Shown here one piece after another: positions 56,435 through 64,000 of a stretch of DNA of 64,000 nt. Positions within the stretch are counted from its first letter, which is position 1. Each line of letters opens with the position of its first letter. Under the pieces are notes generated by a model. It did no database searches. It was not told where the DNA came from and saw only the letters and a list, made by a program, of their open reading frames with translations. Both the position numbers and the translations under genes were made by a program. Origin of the DNA: Streptomyces abikoensis (GTDB lineage: Bacteria; Actinomycetota; Actinomycetes; Streptomycetales; Streptomycetaceae); assembly GCF_014648775.1 (NCBI RefSeq), contig NZ_BMRT01000007.1:124001-188000 (forward strand). Direction: 5' to 3'.

Positions 56435-59400
56435 TCAATCATCGACGGACCAACTTGACCCGCCCATCCACCCTTTGACCAGGGCGATGTACCCGTCCGG
56501 CCACAGCCCGGCCCCCAGCGCGCACTCCGTCAGGAATCCCTCCTCCCCCAGCGCCTCGCGCACCGCCGCCGAGATCCGGTCGACGTCACCGCGCTCGGCG
56601 GGCGGCAGCGGCGCCCCCACCTGCGCCCGGGCCTCGGCGGCCGCGCCCAACAGCCGGGCGGCCTCGTCGTGCCGGCCCGCCAGGGCCCGCGCCCCGGCGA
56701 GCCCCTCCAGCGCGAGGGCCACCGCGCGGGGATCGCCCGTCGCACGGGCCACCTCGAAGCCCTCCAGCTGCAGCGCGAGCGCCTCGCGCGCCTCGCCCCG
56801 CTGCTCGGCGACGAAGCCGAGCTCGGCCAGGATCAGGGCGTTCGCACCCTCCAGGCCCACCCTGCGGTGCCACTGCAGGACGTTGCGCATGTGCGCCTCG
56901 GCGATGTCGAGCTCCCCCTCCCGGCGCGCCCCCAGGCCGAGCCCCACCTCCGCGTTGACCTCGCCGATCCGGAAGCCCTGCTCGGCGGCGAGCCGCCCGG
57001 ACCGCTCGTGGAAGTCCCGCGCCCGGTCGTGGTCGCCGGTCAGCAACGCGATCCTGCCGAGCCCCGACAGCAGGTCCGCCGCCTCCGTCCACATGCCCAG
57101 CCGCTCGGCCATCCGCAGCCCGTCGCACAGCAGCCGGGTGGCCCGCTCGTAATCGCCGAAGACCTCGGCCCGGGTGGTGAGGGCGGGGACGGCCCTCAGC
57201 TGGCCCCAGCGGTCGCCGAGCTCCCGGAACAGCGTCGCGCTGCGCTCCCCGTCGCGCTCGACGCCCGCGAGGTCGCCGCGCAGCAGCCGCAGCACGGCCC
57301 GGTCGCTGAGCGCCGCCGCCATGCCCCAGCGGTCGCCCAGGGCGCGGAAGCCGCGCAGGGCGCGGTTGACGAGCTCCTCGCTGGCGGCCAGGTCCCCGAT
57401 GCCGCACAGCGCGTGGCCCAGGAACCACTCGGCCTCGGCCCGGCCCCGGGGGTCCGCCAGCCCGTCGTAGCCGGCGAGGGCCTCGCGCACCCGCGCGTCC
57501 CGGCCGGTGCCCCCGCCGTCGAGGACGGTGAGGCCCGTGTGCCAGGCACGGGCCCGCACGGAGGCGGGCGAGGGCTCCCGCCCGGCGACGGCCGTGAGCG
57601 CCCGCTCCAGGGAGCGCCGGGCCTCGGCGTGCCGGCCGCGCAGGATCCAGTACCAGGTCAGGGCGTTGGCCAGGCGGAGGGCGAGCTCGCCGTCGCCGCC
57701 CGTCTCCAGGGCGGTGCGCAGATTGGCGGTCTCCGCGTCGAGGCGCTCCAGCCAGCGCTGCTGGCCGTCGCCGCGCAGCCGGGGCTCGGCGCGCTCGGCC
57801 AGCTCGGTGTAGTGGCGCTGGTGGCGGCGGCGGACGGCGTCGTACTCGCCGGCCTCGTGCAGCCGCTCCACGCAGTAGGCGGCCACCGACTCCAGCAGCC
57901 GGTAGCGGGGGCCGTCCGGCCCGGCCACCACGATGACCAGGGACCGGTCGACCAGGCGGGCCAGGACCTCCAGGACCTCCTCGGAGGTCACGCACCCGCC
58001 CGCGCACACCGCCTCGGCGGCTTCGAGGCCGCACCCCTCGGCGTGCGCGCCGAGGCGGCGCAGCACGGCCCGCTCCGGTCCCGTGAGCAGCTCCCAACTC
58101 CAGTCGATCATGGCGCGGAGGGTCTGCTGGCGGGGCGGGGCGCCGCGGTGGCCCGCGGTCAGCAGCCGGAAGCGGTCGTCGAGGCGGGTGAGGAGGGTGT
58201 GGACGCCGAGGCTGCGGACGCGGATGGCGGCGAGTTCGAGGGCGAGCGGGATGCCGTCGAGCCGGCGGCAGATCGCCGCGACGGCCGCGGCGTTGTCCTC
58301 GTCGAGGACGAAGCCCGGGACGGCCGCGGCGGTCCGCGTCACGAACAGCCGTACCGCGCCGCACCGTTCCAGCCGTTCGGGAGCGGTGCCGGCGCCGGGG
58401 TGGGGCAGCGGGAGCGGCGGGACCGCCCACACGGCCTCCCCGGCCAGGGCGAGGGGCTCCTGGCTGGTGGCCAGGACGTGGAGGCCCGGGGCGCCGCGCA
58501 GCAGCGTCTCGACGAGGTGGGCGGCCTGTTCGACGACGTGCTCGCAGTTGTCCAGGACGAGCAGGAGCTGCTTGGTGCGCAGCGCGTCGGTCAGCCGGTC
58601 GAGGGGGGTGACGGCGTTGCCCCCGGTGAGGATGCCGGGGGCGCCGTCCTCCCGGATGCCCAGCACGGTCAGGACGGCGTCGGTGAGGGCGTCGGCGGTG
58701 AGGGGGTCGGCGGCGGCCGGGCGGCCGTGGTGGGCCTCCAGGGCGGCGAGTTCGACGAGCCAGACCCCGTCGGGGTAGGCGGGGGCGAGCCGGTCGGCGG
58801 TCTCCAGGGCGAGCCGGGTCTTGCCGACCCCGCCGGAGCCGGTGAGGGTCACCAGCCGGGAGGCGGCCAGCCGGGACCGTATCTCCTCGGTGGCCCCCTC
58901 GCGGCCGATCAGCTCGGTGATGGGGGCGGGCAGGTTGGTGCGGGGGCGGGCGGCGGGGGCGGCCGCCGGGTCGAGGGCCGGGTCCTGGGCGAGGATGGCC
59001 CGGTGGAGGGCGGCCAGTTCCGGGGAGGGGTCGAGTCCGAGGTCCTCCGCCAGCCGGGTGCGCAGCTCGCCGTAGCCGGCCAGGGCCTCGCTCTGCCGTC
59101 CCGACTGGTAGAGGGCCCGTAACTGGACGGCGCGCAGGCCCTCGCGCAGCGGGTGGGCGGCGACCAGGTCGGCCAGTTCGCCGGCCAGCGCGTGGTGTTC
59201 GCCCAGGGCGAGCCGGGCCCGGGCCTGCTCCTCCAGGGCCAGCAGGCGTTCCTCCTCCAGGCGGGCGACGGCGGCCCGGGCGAACTCCTCGTCGGCGAAG
59301 TCCGCGTAGGCGTCGCCCCGCCACAGGGTCAGGGCCTCGCCCAGCAGGGCGGCCCGTTCGCGCGGCCCGGTGGCGGCGCGGGCGCGCTCGGTGAGCTCGG

Positions 59401-59713
59401 TGAACCGGCGGGCGTCCACCGCCTCGGTGTCCAGCGCGTACCCCGGGGGCCGGGAGGCGATCAGGGCGCGCGCGCCCGGCTCGGCGTCCTCCAGCGCCCT
59501 GCGCAGCTGCGAGACCTTCGCCTGCAGCGCTCCGGTGGGGTTGCGGGGCAGGGCGTCGCCCCACAGGTCCTCGATCAGGCGGTCGGCGGACACCGCCCGG
59601 CCCTCGTGGCTGATCAGGTCGGCCAGCAGCGCGCGCACCTTCAGCTCGGGGACCCGGACCGGCCGGCCGTCGGCGGTCCACACTTCCAGCGACCCCAGCA
59701 CTCCAAAACGCAT
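56435..59713 (-). CDS. AfsR/SARP-type activator with NB-ARC and TPR domains
   Basis: 1092 residues. Residues 1-95: OmpR-like winged HTH (RVPELKVRALLADLISHEGR, LQAKVSQLRRALED); 100-245: bacterial transcriptional activation domain (LYQSGRQSEALAGYGELRTR); 260-600: NB-ARC with Walker A TGSGGVGKT (291-299) and kinase-2 LLVLDNCEHVV; then TPR-like repeats to the end. Such large SARPs activate antibiotic or other metabolite genes. Start at the ATG 59713, which has AAGGA directly adjacent (too close for a Shine-Dalgarno) but a TATCGT -10-like box 7 nt upstream, so the mRNA may be leaderless. 228 bp downstream lie the TTA lipoprotein and its AT-rich leader. Confidence 0.9.
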   Translation of the reverse strand: MRFGVLGSLEVWTADGRPVRVPELKVRALLADLISHEGRAVSADRLIEDLWGDALPRNPTGALQAKVSQLRRALEDAEPGARALIASRPPGYALDTEAVDARRFTELTERARAATGPRERAALLGEALTLWRGDAYADFADEEFARAAVARLEEERLLALEEQARARLALGEHHALAGELADLVAAHPLREGLRAVQLRALYQSGRQSEALAGYGELRTRLAEDLGLDPSPELAALHRAILAQDPALDPAAAPAARPRTNLPAPITELIGREGATEEIRSRLAASRLVTLTGSGGVGKTRLALETADRLAPAYPDGVWLVELAALEAHHGRPAAADPLTADALTDAVLTVLGIREDGAPGILTGGNAVTPLDRLTDALRTKQLLLVLDNCEHVVEQAAHLVETLLRGAPGLHVLATSQEPLALAGEAVWAVPPLPLPHPGAGTAPERLERCGAVRLFVTRTAAAVPGFVLDEDNAAAVAAICRRLDGIPLALELAAIRVRSLGVHTLLTRLDDRFRLLTAGHRGAPPRQQTLRAMIDWSWELLTGPERAVLRRLGAHAEGCGLEAAEAVCAGGCVTSEEVLEVLARLVDRSLVIVVAGPDGPRYRLLESVAAYCVERLHEAGEYDAVRRRHQRHYTELAERAEPRLRGDGQQRWLERLDAETANLRTALETGGDGELALRLANALTWYWILRGRHAEARRSLERALTAVAGREPSPASVRARAWHTGLTVLDGGGTGRDARVREALAGYDGLADPRGRAEAEWFLGHALCGIGDLAASEELVNRALRGFRALGDRWGMAAALSDRAVLRLLRGDLAGVERDGERSATLFRELGDRWGQLRAVPALTTRAEVFGDYERATRLLCDGLRMAERLGMWTEAADLLSGLGRIALLTGDHDRARDFHERSGRLAAEQGFRIGEVNAEVGLGLGARREGELDIAEAHMRNVLQWHRRVGLEGANALILAELGFVAEQRGEAREALALQLEGFEVARATGDPRAVALALEGLAGARALAGRHDEAARLLGAAAEARAQVGAPLPPAERGDVDRISAAVREALGEEGFLTECALGAGLWPDGYIALVKGWMGGSSWSVDD

Positions 59714-59724
59714 TCCTTCACGAT

Positions 59725-59775
59725 AGGTGAGGTCACCTGCGGGTTTTAAAGGGATTTGACTGCGGGTCACCTCAC
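59725..59775. promoter_or_regulatory. Divergent SARP/MFS promoter with repeated GGTCACCT motifs
   Basis: AGGTGA-GG-TCACCT (59725-59738) is a perfect 6-2-6 dyad, and a second GGTCACCTCAC (59765-59775) carries the same half. CTGCGGGT occurs twice, starting at 59737 and 59760 (23 bp apart). The -10-like TATCGT of the SARP gene (minus strand, 59725-59720) abuts the first dyad. Suits binding by the SARP itself or another dimer. Confidence 0.55.
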
Positions 59776-59948
59776 TCTCGGGCAGACTCCGTCCCTCCAG
59801 CGACCGGCTCTCGATCCCGTCTCGAGCGGCCGCCGAGCGGACTGCGGTGCTCCGCGTCGCGCCCGCCCCGAAGTCCCTTCCAGCGCCTCCGGCGGGACCG
59901 GAAGCGGACCGGAAGCCGGCCCGAAGGACCGGGCCGCACGGTGGCCCC

Positions 59949-61553
59949 ATGTCCTCGAACGCCGCATCCGCATCCACCCTGCGGGCCGGACCACGGCAGT
60001 GGTTCGGCCTGGCCATCCTTCTGCTGCCCACCGCGCTGATGACCGTGGACCTGGGCGTGCTGTGGCTGGCGACGCCCTATCTGACCGCCGACATCCAGCC
60101 GTCCAGCAGCGAACTGCTGTGGATCACCGACATCTACGGGTTCCTCACGGCCGGAACCATGGTGATCATGGGCAACCTGGGGGACCGGATCGGTCGCCGC
60201 AGACTGCTGATGATCGGCGCGGTCGGCTTCGTCGTCGCCTCCCTGGTCGCCGCCTACGCCACCACTCCCGCGATGATGATCGTGGCCCGCGCGGTGCTGG
60301 GCGTCGCCGGCGCCGCGGTGCTGCCCTCCACCCTGTCGCTGATCAACCACATGTTCGCCGACCCGCGTCAGCGGGCCACGGCCATCGCCATGTGGGTCAC
60401 CGCCCTGTCCGTGGGCCTGGCCATCGGCCCGGTGATCGGCGGCGTGCTGCTGGCCGCCTGGTGGTGGGGCTCGGTCTTCCTCATCGGCGTGCCGGTCATG
60501 CTGCTGGCGCTGGTGACGGCACCGGTGCTGCTGCCCGAGTACCGCGCCCCCGAGCCGGGCCGGCTGGACCTGGCCAGCGTGGTGCTGTTCCTGCTGGGCA
60601 TCCTGCCGCTCGTCTACGCGGTCAAGAAGTTCGCCGAGTACGGCCTGGGCGCCCAGGTCGGGGTGTCCCTGCTGATCGGCGTGGTCTTCACCGTGCTGTT
60701 CGTCCGCCGGCAGCGCGGCCTGGAGACCCCCCTGCTGGACCTGCGGCTGTTCTCCGGCCGGGCCTTCACCGGCGCCCTGCTGACGCTGCTGCTGGGCATG
60801 ACGGCCCTGAACGGCGTCGAGGTGCTCGTCCCCCAGTACCTGCAGTTCATCGCGGGCAGGTCGCCGCTGGAGGCGGGCCTGTGGCTGCTGCCCGGCGCCG
60901 CCGGGCTGGTCCTCGGCTCCCAGCTGACCCCCGTCCTGGCCCGCCGGGTGCGGCCCGCCTACGTGCTGATCGTGGGCACGCTGATCGCCGCCGTCGGCTG
61001 CTGGATGACCGCCCAGGTCGCCGGCGACGACTCCGGGGTCGTCCTCGCGTCGGTGTCGCTGTCCGTCGTCATGTTCGGCGTCGCGCCGATCAGCGTGCTG
61101 GGCACGGCGCTCGCAGTCGGCTCGGCCCCGCCCGAGAAGGCCGGCTCGGCCGCCGCGACCGGTCAGACCGCCTATGAGATCGGCCTCGCCATGGGCATCG
61201 CCGTCACCGGCAGCATCGCGGTGGCCGTCTACCGCGGCGACGTGGCGGACCGGGCCCCGGCGGGCGTGCCCGACGCGGCGGCCGACGCCGCCCGCGACAC
61301 CATCGGCGGTGCCGCGGCGGCTGCCGAGGGCCTGCCGGACACCCTGGCGAGCGGCCTGCTGAAGGCGGCCCACTCCGCCTTCACCCACGGCTTCCACACC
61401 GCTGCCCTGGTCAGCGGCGGCTTCGCCCTGCTGACCGCCGTCATCGTCTTCGCCCTGCTGCGTCACATCCCCCCGATCTCCGCCGCCGAACCCGAGGCGG
61501 AGAGCGCGCCGGCCGACGCCGGCTCGCCGACCGCGGCCGCCCCCACGCACTGA
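59949..61553 (+). CDS. MFS exporter, DHA2 (14-TM) family
   Basis: 534 residues, 14 predicted helices. Motif A GNLGDRIGRRRLLMIGAVGF between helices 2 and 3; acidic helix-1 segment LLPTALMTVDLGVLWLATPY typical of QacA/SmvA-like drug exporters; motif C VLGVAGAAVLPSTLSLI. ATG at 59949 with a weak GGTGG. Divergent from the SARP gene and first in a run of rightward biosynthetic-type genes, so a self-resistance or product exporter is likely. Confidence 0.9.
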   Translation: MSSNAASASTLRAGPRQWFGLAILLLPTALMTVDLGVLWLATPYLTADIQPSSSELLWITDIYGFLTAGTMVIMGNLGDRIGRRRLLMIGAVGFVVASLVAAYATTPAMMIVARAVLGVAGAAVLPSTLSLINHMFADPRQRATAIAMWVTALSVGLAIGPVIGGVLLAAWWWGSVFLIGVPVMLLALVTAPVLLPEYRAPEPGRLDLASVVLFLLGILPLVYAVKKFAEYGLGAQVGVSLLIGVVFTVLFVRRQRGLETPLLDLRLFSGRAFTGALLTLLLGMTALNGVEVLVPQYLQFIAGRSPLEAGLWLLPGAAGLVLGSQLTPVLARRVRPAYVLIVGTLIAAVGCWMTAQVAGDDSGVVLASVSLSVVMFGVAPISVLGTALAVGSAPPEKAGSAAATGQTAYEIGLAMGIAVTGSIAVAVYRGDVADRAPAGVPDAAADAARDTIGGAAAAAEGLPDTLASGLLKAAHSAFTHGFHTAALVSGGFALLTAVIVFALLRHIPPISAAEPEAESAPADAGSPTAAAPTH

Positions 61554-61647
61554 GGCCGCCCCGCACTAGCGCTCCCCCCACGTACCGAGCCCGGCCGGAC
61601 GCGTTCCGGCCACCGGGCCCTGCGTCGAACCGAGAGAGGTGCACGCC

Positions 61648-63000
61648 ATGAACGCACAACCGGGAACCACCCAAGGACGGGCCGTCGTGCTCGGCGGGAG
61701 CATCGCGGGCCTCTTCGCCGCCCGTGTCCTGTCCGAGTCGTACGGAGAGGTGCTGGTCGTCGACCGCGACCGGCTGACCGGTGTGAAGGAGCCCCGGCGC
61801 GGGGTGCCCCAGGGCCGCCACGTCCACGGGCTGCTCTCCCGCGGCCAGCAGATCCTGGAGGGCCTCTTCCCGGGGCTGACCGACGAGCTGGCCGAGGACG
61901 GCGCGGCCCGGGGCGATGTCGGCCACGACGTGCGCTGGTACATGAACGGCGAGCGGCTGCGGCCCAACCGGTCCGGGCTCGTCGCCCTCACCTCCCGCAG
62001 GCCGTTCCTGGAGCGGCACGTCCGCGAGCGGGTACGGGCCCTGCCCGCCGTCACCTTCCTGGAGGAGTGCGACATCCTGCGCCTGCAGGCGTCGCCCGAT
62101 CGCGGCCGCGTCACCGGCGTGTGGGTGCTCCGGCAGGCGCCCGGCAGCACGGAGGAGCTGCTGGAGGCCGACCTGATCGTCGACACCACCGGCCGCGGCT
62201 CGCGCACCCCGGCCTGGCTGGAGGAGCTGGGCTACCCCCGCGTCGAGGAGGCCAAGCACCGCATCGGCCTCGGCTACACCACCCGCCACTACCGGATCGG
62301 CCCCGACTTCTACGGGGACGACATGGCCGTCAACTCCGTCGCGTCGCCCTCGCTGCCGCGCGGACTGATCGTCAGCAAGGTCGACGGCGACCGCAGCGTC
62401 GTCACCGCCTACGGCATCCTCGGCGACCAGCCGCCCACCGACCCCGAGGGCTTCCTCGCCTTCGTCGAGTCCCTGGACGTGCCCGGCGTCCACGCCGCGC
62501 TCCTGGCCGCCGAGCCGCTCGACGAGCTGGTCGCCTACCGCTTCCCGGCCAACCTCCGCCGCCACTACGAGCGTCTGCCGCGCTTCCCCGAGGGCCTGCT
62601 GGTCATGGGCGACGCCGTGTGCAGCTTCAACCCCTCCTACGCCCAGGGCATGACCGTCTCGGCCCTGTCGGCCCTGGCGCTGCGCGACCACCTGGCGGAA
62701 TCCGGCGGGCTGCCCGACCCCCTCGGCTACTTCAAGCGCCTGGCCGCCGACGCCATCGACGGCCCCTGGGCCATGTCCATCGGCGGGGACCTCGCCTTCC
62801 CCGGCGTGGAGGGCGAGCGCACCCCGGAGGTCCTTGCGGGCCACGCCCACCTGGCCCGCGTCCAGGCCGCCGCCGTCCACGACGAGGAGGTCTCCGAGGC
62901 GCTCACCCGCGTCATCGGCCTCGTCGACGGGCCGGACGCCCTGCTGGCACCCGCCCTCATGGCGGCGCTCGACCGCCACGACGGGCAAGCCGGCAGCTAG
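61648..63000 (+). CDS. FAD-dependent monooxygenase (group A; epoxidase-like)
   Basis: 450 residues. Rossmann motif VVLGGSIAGLFAARVLSESY, GVPQGRHVHGLLSRGQQILE, LIVDTTGRGSRTPAWLEELG and LLVMGDAVCSFNPSYAQGM (the GD motif that contacts FAD). This order and spacing resemble group A flavin enzymes such as the polyether epoxidases (MonCI/Lsd18) as I recall them, though aromatic hydroxylases share the fold. ATG at 61648 has GAGAGGTG upstream; the GTG at 61639 overlaps the Shine-Dalgarno. 94 bp after the MFS gene. Confidence 0.85.
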   Translation: MNAQPGTTQGRAVVLGGSIAGLFAARVLSESYGEVLVVDRDRLTGVKEPRRGVPQGRHVHGLLSRGQQILEGLFPGLTDELAEDGAARGDVGHDVRWYMNGERLRPNRSGLVALTSRRPFLERHVRERVRALPAVTFLEECDILRLQASPDRGRVTGVWVLRQAPGSTEELLEADLIVDTTGRGSRTPAWLEELGYPRVEEAKHRIGLGYTTRHYRIGPDFYGDDMAVNSVASPSLPRGLIVSKVDGDRSVVTAYGILGDQPPTDPEGFLAFVESLDVPGVHAALLAAEPLDELVAYRFPANLRRHYERLPRFPEGLLVMGDAVCSFNPSYAQGMTVSALSALALRDHLAESGGLPDPLGYFKRLAADAIDGPWAMSIGGDLAFPGVEGERTPEVLAGHAHLARVQAAAVHDEEVSEALTRVIGLVDGPDALLAPALMAALDRHDGQAGS

Positions 63001-63050
63001 CCGCGTCCTCCCCCTTGTCACACCGTCCTTCCCACCAGACAGGCAGAACC

Positions 63051-63896
63051 ATGCGGATCACCGTGAACGACCTGGTATTCGACGCCGATGTGAGCGGCCC
63101 CGAGGACGGCCGGCCGGTCCTGCTCCTCCACGGCTTCCCACAGAGCCGGAAGTCCTGGCTGGACGTCGTACCGCTGCTCAACGCCGCCGGACTGCGCACC
63201 ATCGCCTTCGACCAGCGCGGCTACTCGGCCGGCGCCCGCCCCGCCGACGTGGCCGACTACACCCTGCCGAAGATCGCCGGGGACGCCCTCGGCGTCCTCG
63301 ACGCGCTGGGCCTGGAGTCGGCCCACGTCGTCGGCCACGACTGGGGCGCCATCGTCGCCTGGCACCTGGCCGCCCGCCACCCCGGCCGCGTCCGCACCCT
63401 GACCGCCGTGGCCTTCCCCCACCTCGACGCCTACCAGCACGCCTTCCGCAACGACCCGGAGCAGAAGAAGAGTTCGGAGTACGTGGACTTCCTCACCGCG
63501 CCGGGCCGCGCGGAGGCGATGCTGGCGGACGGCGCGGTGGAACTGCGCAAGTGGTACCACGTGGTCGACACGGTGCTCACCGACGAGCAGATCGACCGGT
63601 ACATGGCCCTCCACACCCGGCCCGGCACCCTCGACGCGGCCCTCAACTGGTACCGCGTGGGCACCCTCTTCGACGACAGCACCCCCATGGGCGACGTCCC
63701 CGTGCCCACCACGTTCATCTGGAGCGAGGCCGACCCGTCCGTCAGCACCCTCGCCGCCGAGCGGACCGCCGACCACGTCACCGGCCCCTACCGGCTGGTG
63801 ACACTGCGGGACGCCTCGCACTGGCAGCCCGAGGAAGTACCGGAGACGGTCGCCGACGAGATCGTCCGCCTGGTGCAGGAGCACGACGTCGCCTGA
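63051..63896 (+). CDS. Alpha/beta hydrolase, epoxide hydrolase-like
   Basis: 281 residues. HGFPQSRKSW oxyanion/HGxP loop, nucleophile Asp97 in VVGHDWGAIVAWHLA (Asp rather than Ser, typical of epoxide hydrolases and dehalogenases), acid near SEADPSVS, and catalytic His257 in RDASHWQPEE. Two Tyr residues in the cap (KWYHVVD, NWYRVGTL) could protonate an epoxide. ATG at 63051. Its position after an epoxidase-like flavoprotein suggests it opens the epoxide. Upstream gap 50 bp. Confidence 0.85.
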   Translation: MRITVNDLVFDADVSGPEDGRPVLLLHGFPQSRKSWLDVVPLLNAAGLRTIAFDQRGYSAGARPADVADYTLPKIAGDALGVLDALGLESAHVVGHDWGAIVAWHLAARHPGRVRTLTAVAFPHLDAYQHAFRNDPEQKKSSEYVDFLTAPGRAEAMLADGAVELRKWYHVVDTVLTDEQIDRYMALHTRPGTLDAALNWYRVGTLFDDSTPMGDVPVPTTFIWSEADPSVSTLAAERTADHVTGPYRLVTLRDASHWQPEEVPETVADEIVRLVQEHDVA

Positions 63897-63960
63897 CCCG
63901 GCCCCCGCACGCACCACACCCCCCCCGTACCGAACGAACGACGGAAGAGAGAAACAAACA

Positions 63961-64000
63961 TGAGTGGGCTCAGCGGCAAGACGGCACTGGTGACCGGAGC
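63961..64000 (+). CDS. Short-chain dehydrogenase/reductase, N-terminal fragment
   Basis: The window ends after 13 codons: MSGLSGKTALVTGA, the start of an SDR with its TGxxxGxG cofactor motif cut off. ATG at 63961 follows GGAAGAGAG. Probably the next enzyme of the same operon. Confidence 0.7.

Noticed and set aside
1..64000. CRISPR arrays, IS elements, integrase/att sites, tRNA genes
   Set aside because: No evenly spaced direct-repeat/spacer pattern, transposase or integrase coding sequence, or cloverleaf was seen on either strand by inspection. A tRNAscan/ISfinder search would be decisive.

Overview
The window is very GC-rich, gene-dense actinobacterial DNA. Short ATGA/GTGA stop-start overlaps, frequent GTG starts, leaderless-looking promoters and the gene content all point to a Streptomyces chromosome. 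tam/tamR, galT-galE-galK, ABC-F, ispE, rsmA, rpfB-like, tatD, rsmI and pmt occur in an order I recall from the S. coelicolor core chromosome, so most of the window (about 1-49 kb) is core. From about 50 kb rightwards it looks more accessory.

Layout. 0-3.2 kb: end of a fatty-acid desaturase translationally coupled to a TetR regulator, then divergent tam/tamR and a LuxR-type response regulator. 3.5-8.9 kb: galTEK (Leloir galactose catabolism), divergent from an SSS-family sodium/sugar symporter plus a small membrane protein. 8.8-11.8 kb: a response regulator with a degenerate receiver and a membrane-anchored beta-propeller protein. 12-21.7 kb: leftward housekeeping run of ABC-F, SGNH/FG-GAP secreted hydrolase, ispE, rsmA, rpfB-like, tatD, a zinc ribbon gene and rsmI. 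21.8-27.8 kb: secreted DUF6299-like protein, EamA transporter, a penicillin-binding protein preceded by a perfect 22-bp palindrome, protein O-mannosyltransferase and a membrane protein. 27.9-31.2 kb: DUF1648/GntR operon, SDR and serine hydrolase.

31.3-34 kb: an ECF-type nickel/cobalt transporter (CbiM-CbiQ-CbiO) with a candidate Nur box. 34.2-36.6 kb: secreted HNH nuclease and MarP-like membrane protease. 36.9-39.8 kb: TetR-MMPL efflux operon with two palindromic operators and a hairpin that would hide the MMPL ribosome binding site. 39.9-43.4 kb: tricorn protease and a small Gln/Lys-rich protein, separated by a strong bidirectional terminator. 43.5-46.8 kb: SDR plus Baeyer-Villiger-type monooxygenase facing a MerR regulator across a 13-bp-arm dyad. 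46.8-47.3 kb: a 44-residue membrane peptide in a hairpin-rich region with a 36-bp direct repeat. 47.4-52 kb: secreted protein, exonuclease III, GNAT, DUF1269, a histidine kinase with no adjacent response regulator, and a lipoprotein. 52.4-56.2 kb: Tat-exported GH89 enzyme and a large lipoprotein whose signal peptide carries a TTA codon. 56.4-64 kb: an AfsR/SARP-type activator divergent from MFS exporter, FAD monooxygenase, epoxide-hydrolase-like enzyme and SDR. This looks like the edge of a specialised-metabolite cluster that continues past the right end.

The items most worth following are the small peptide/hairpin locus (46.9-47.3 kb), the SARP-driven redox operon at the right edge, the SD-masking hairpin before the MMPL gene, the TTA-containing lipoprotein gene, and the 22-bp palindrome before the penicillin-binding protein gene. 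No tRNA, rRNA, CRISPR array, insertion sequence or integrase was recognised.
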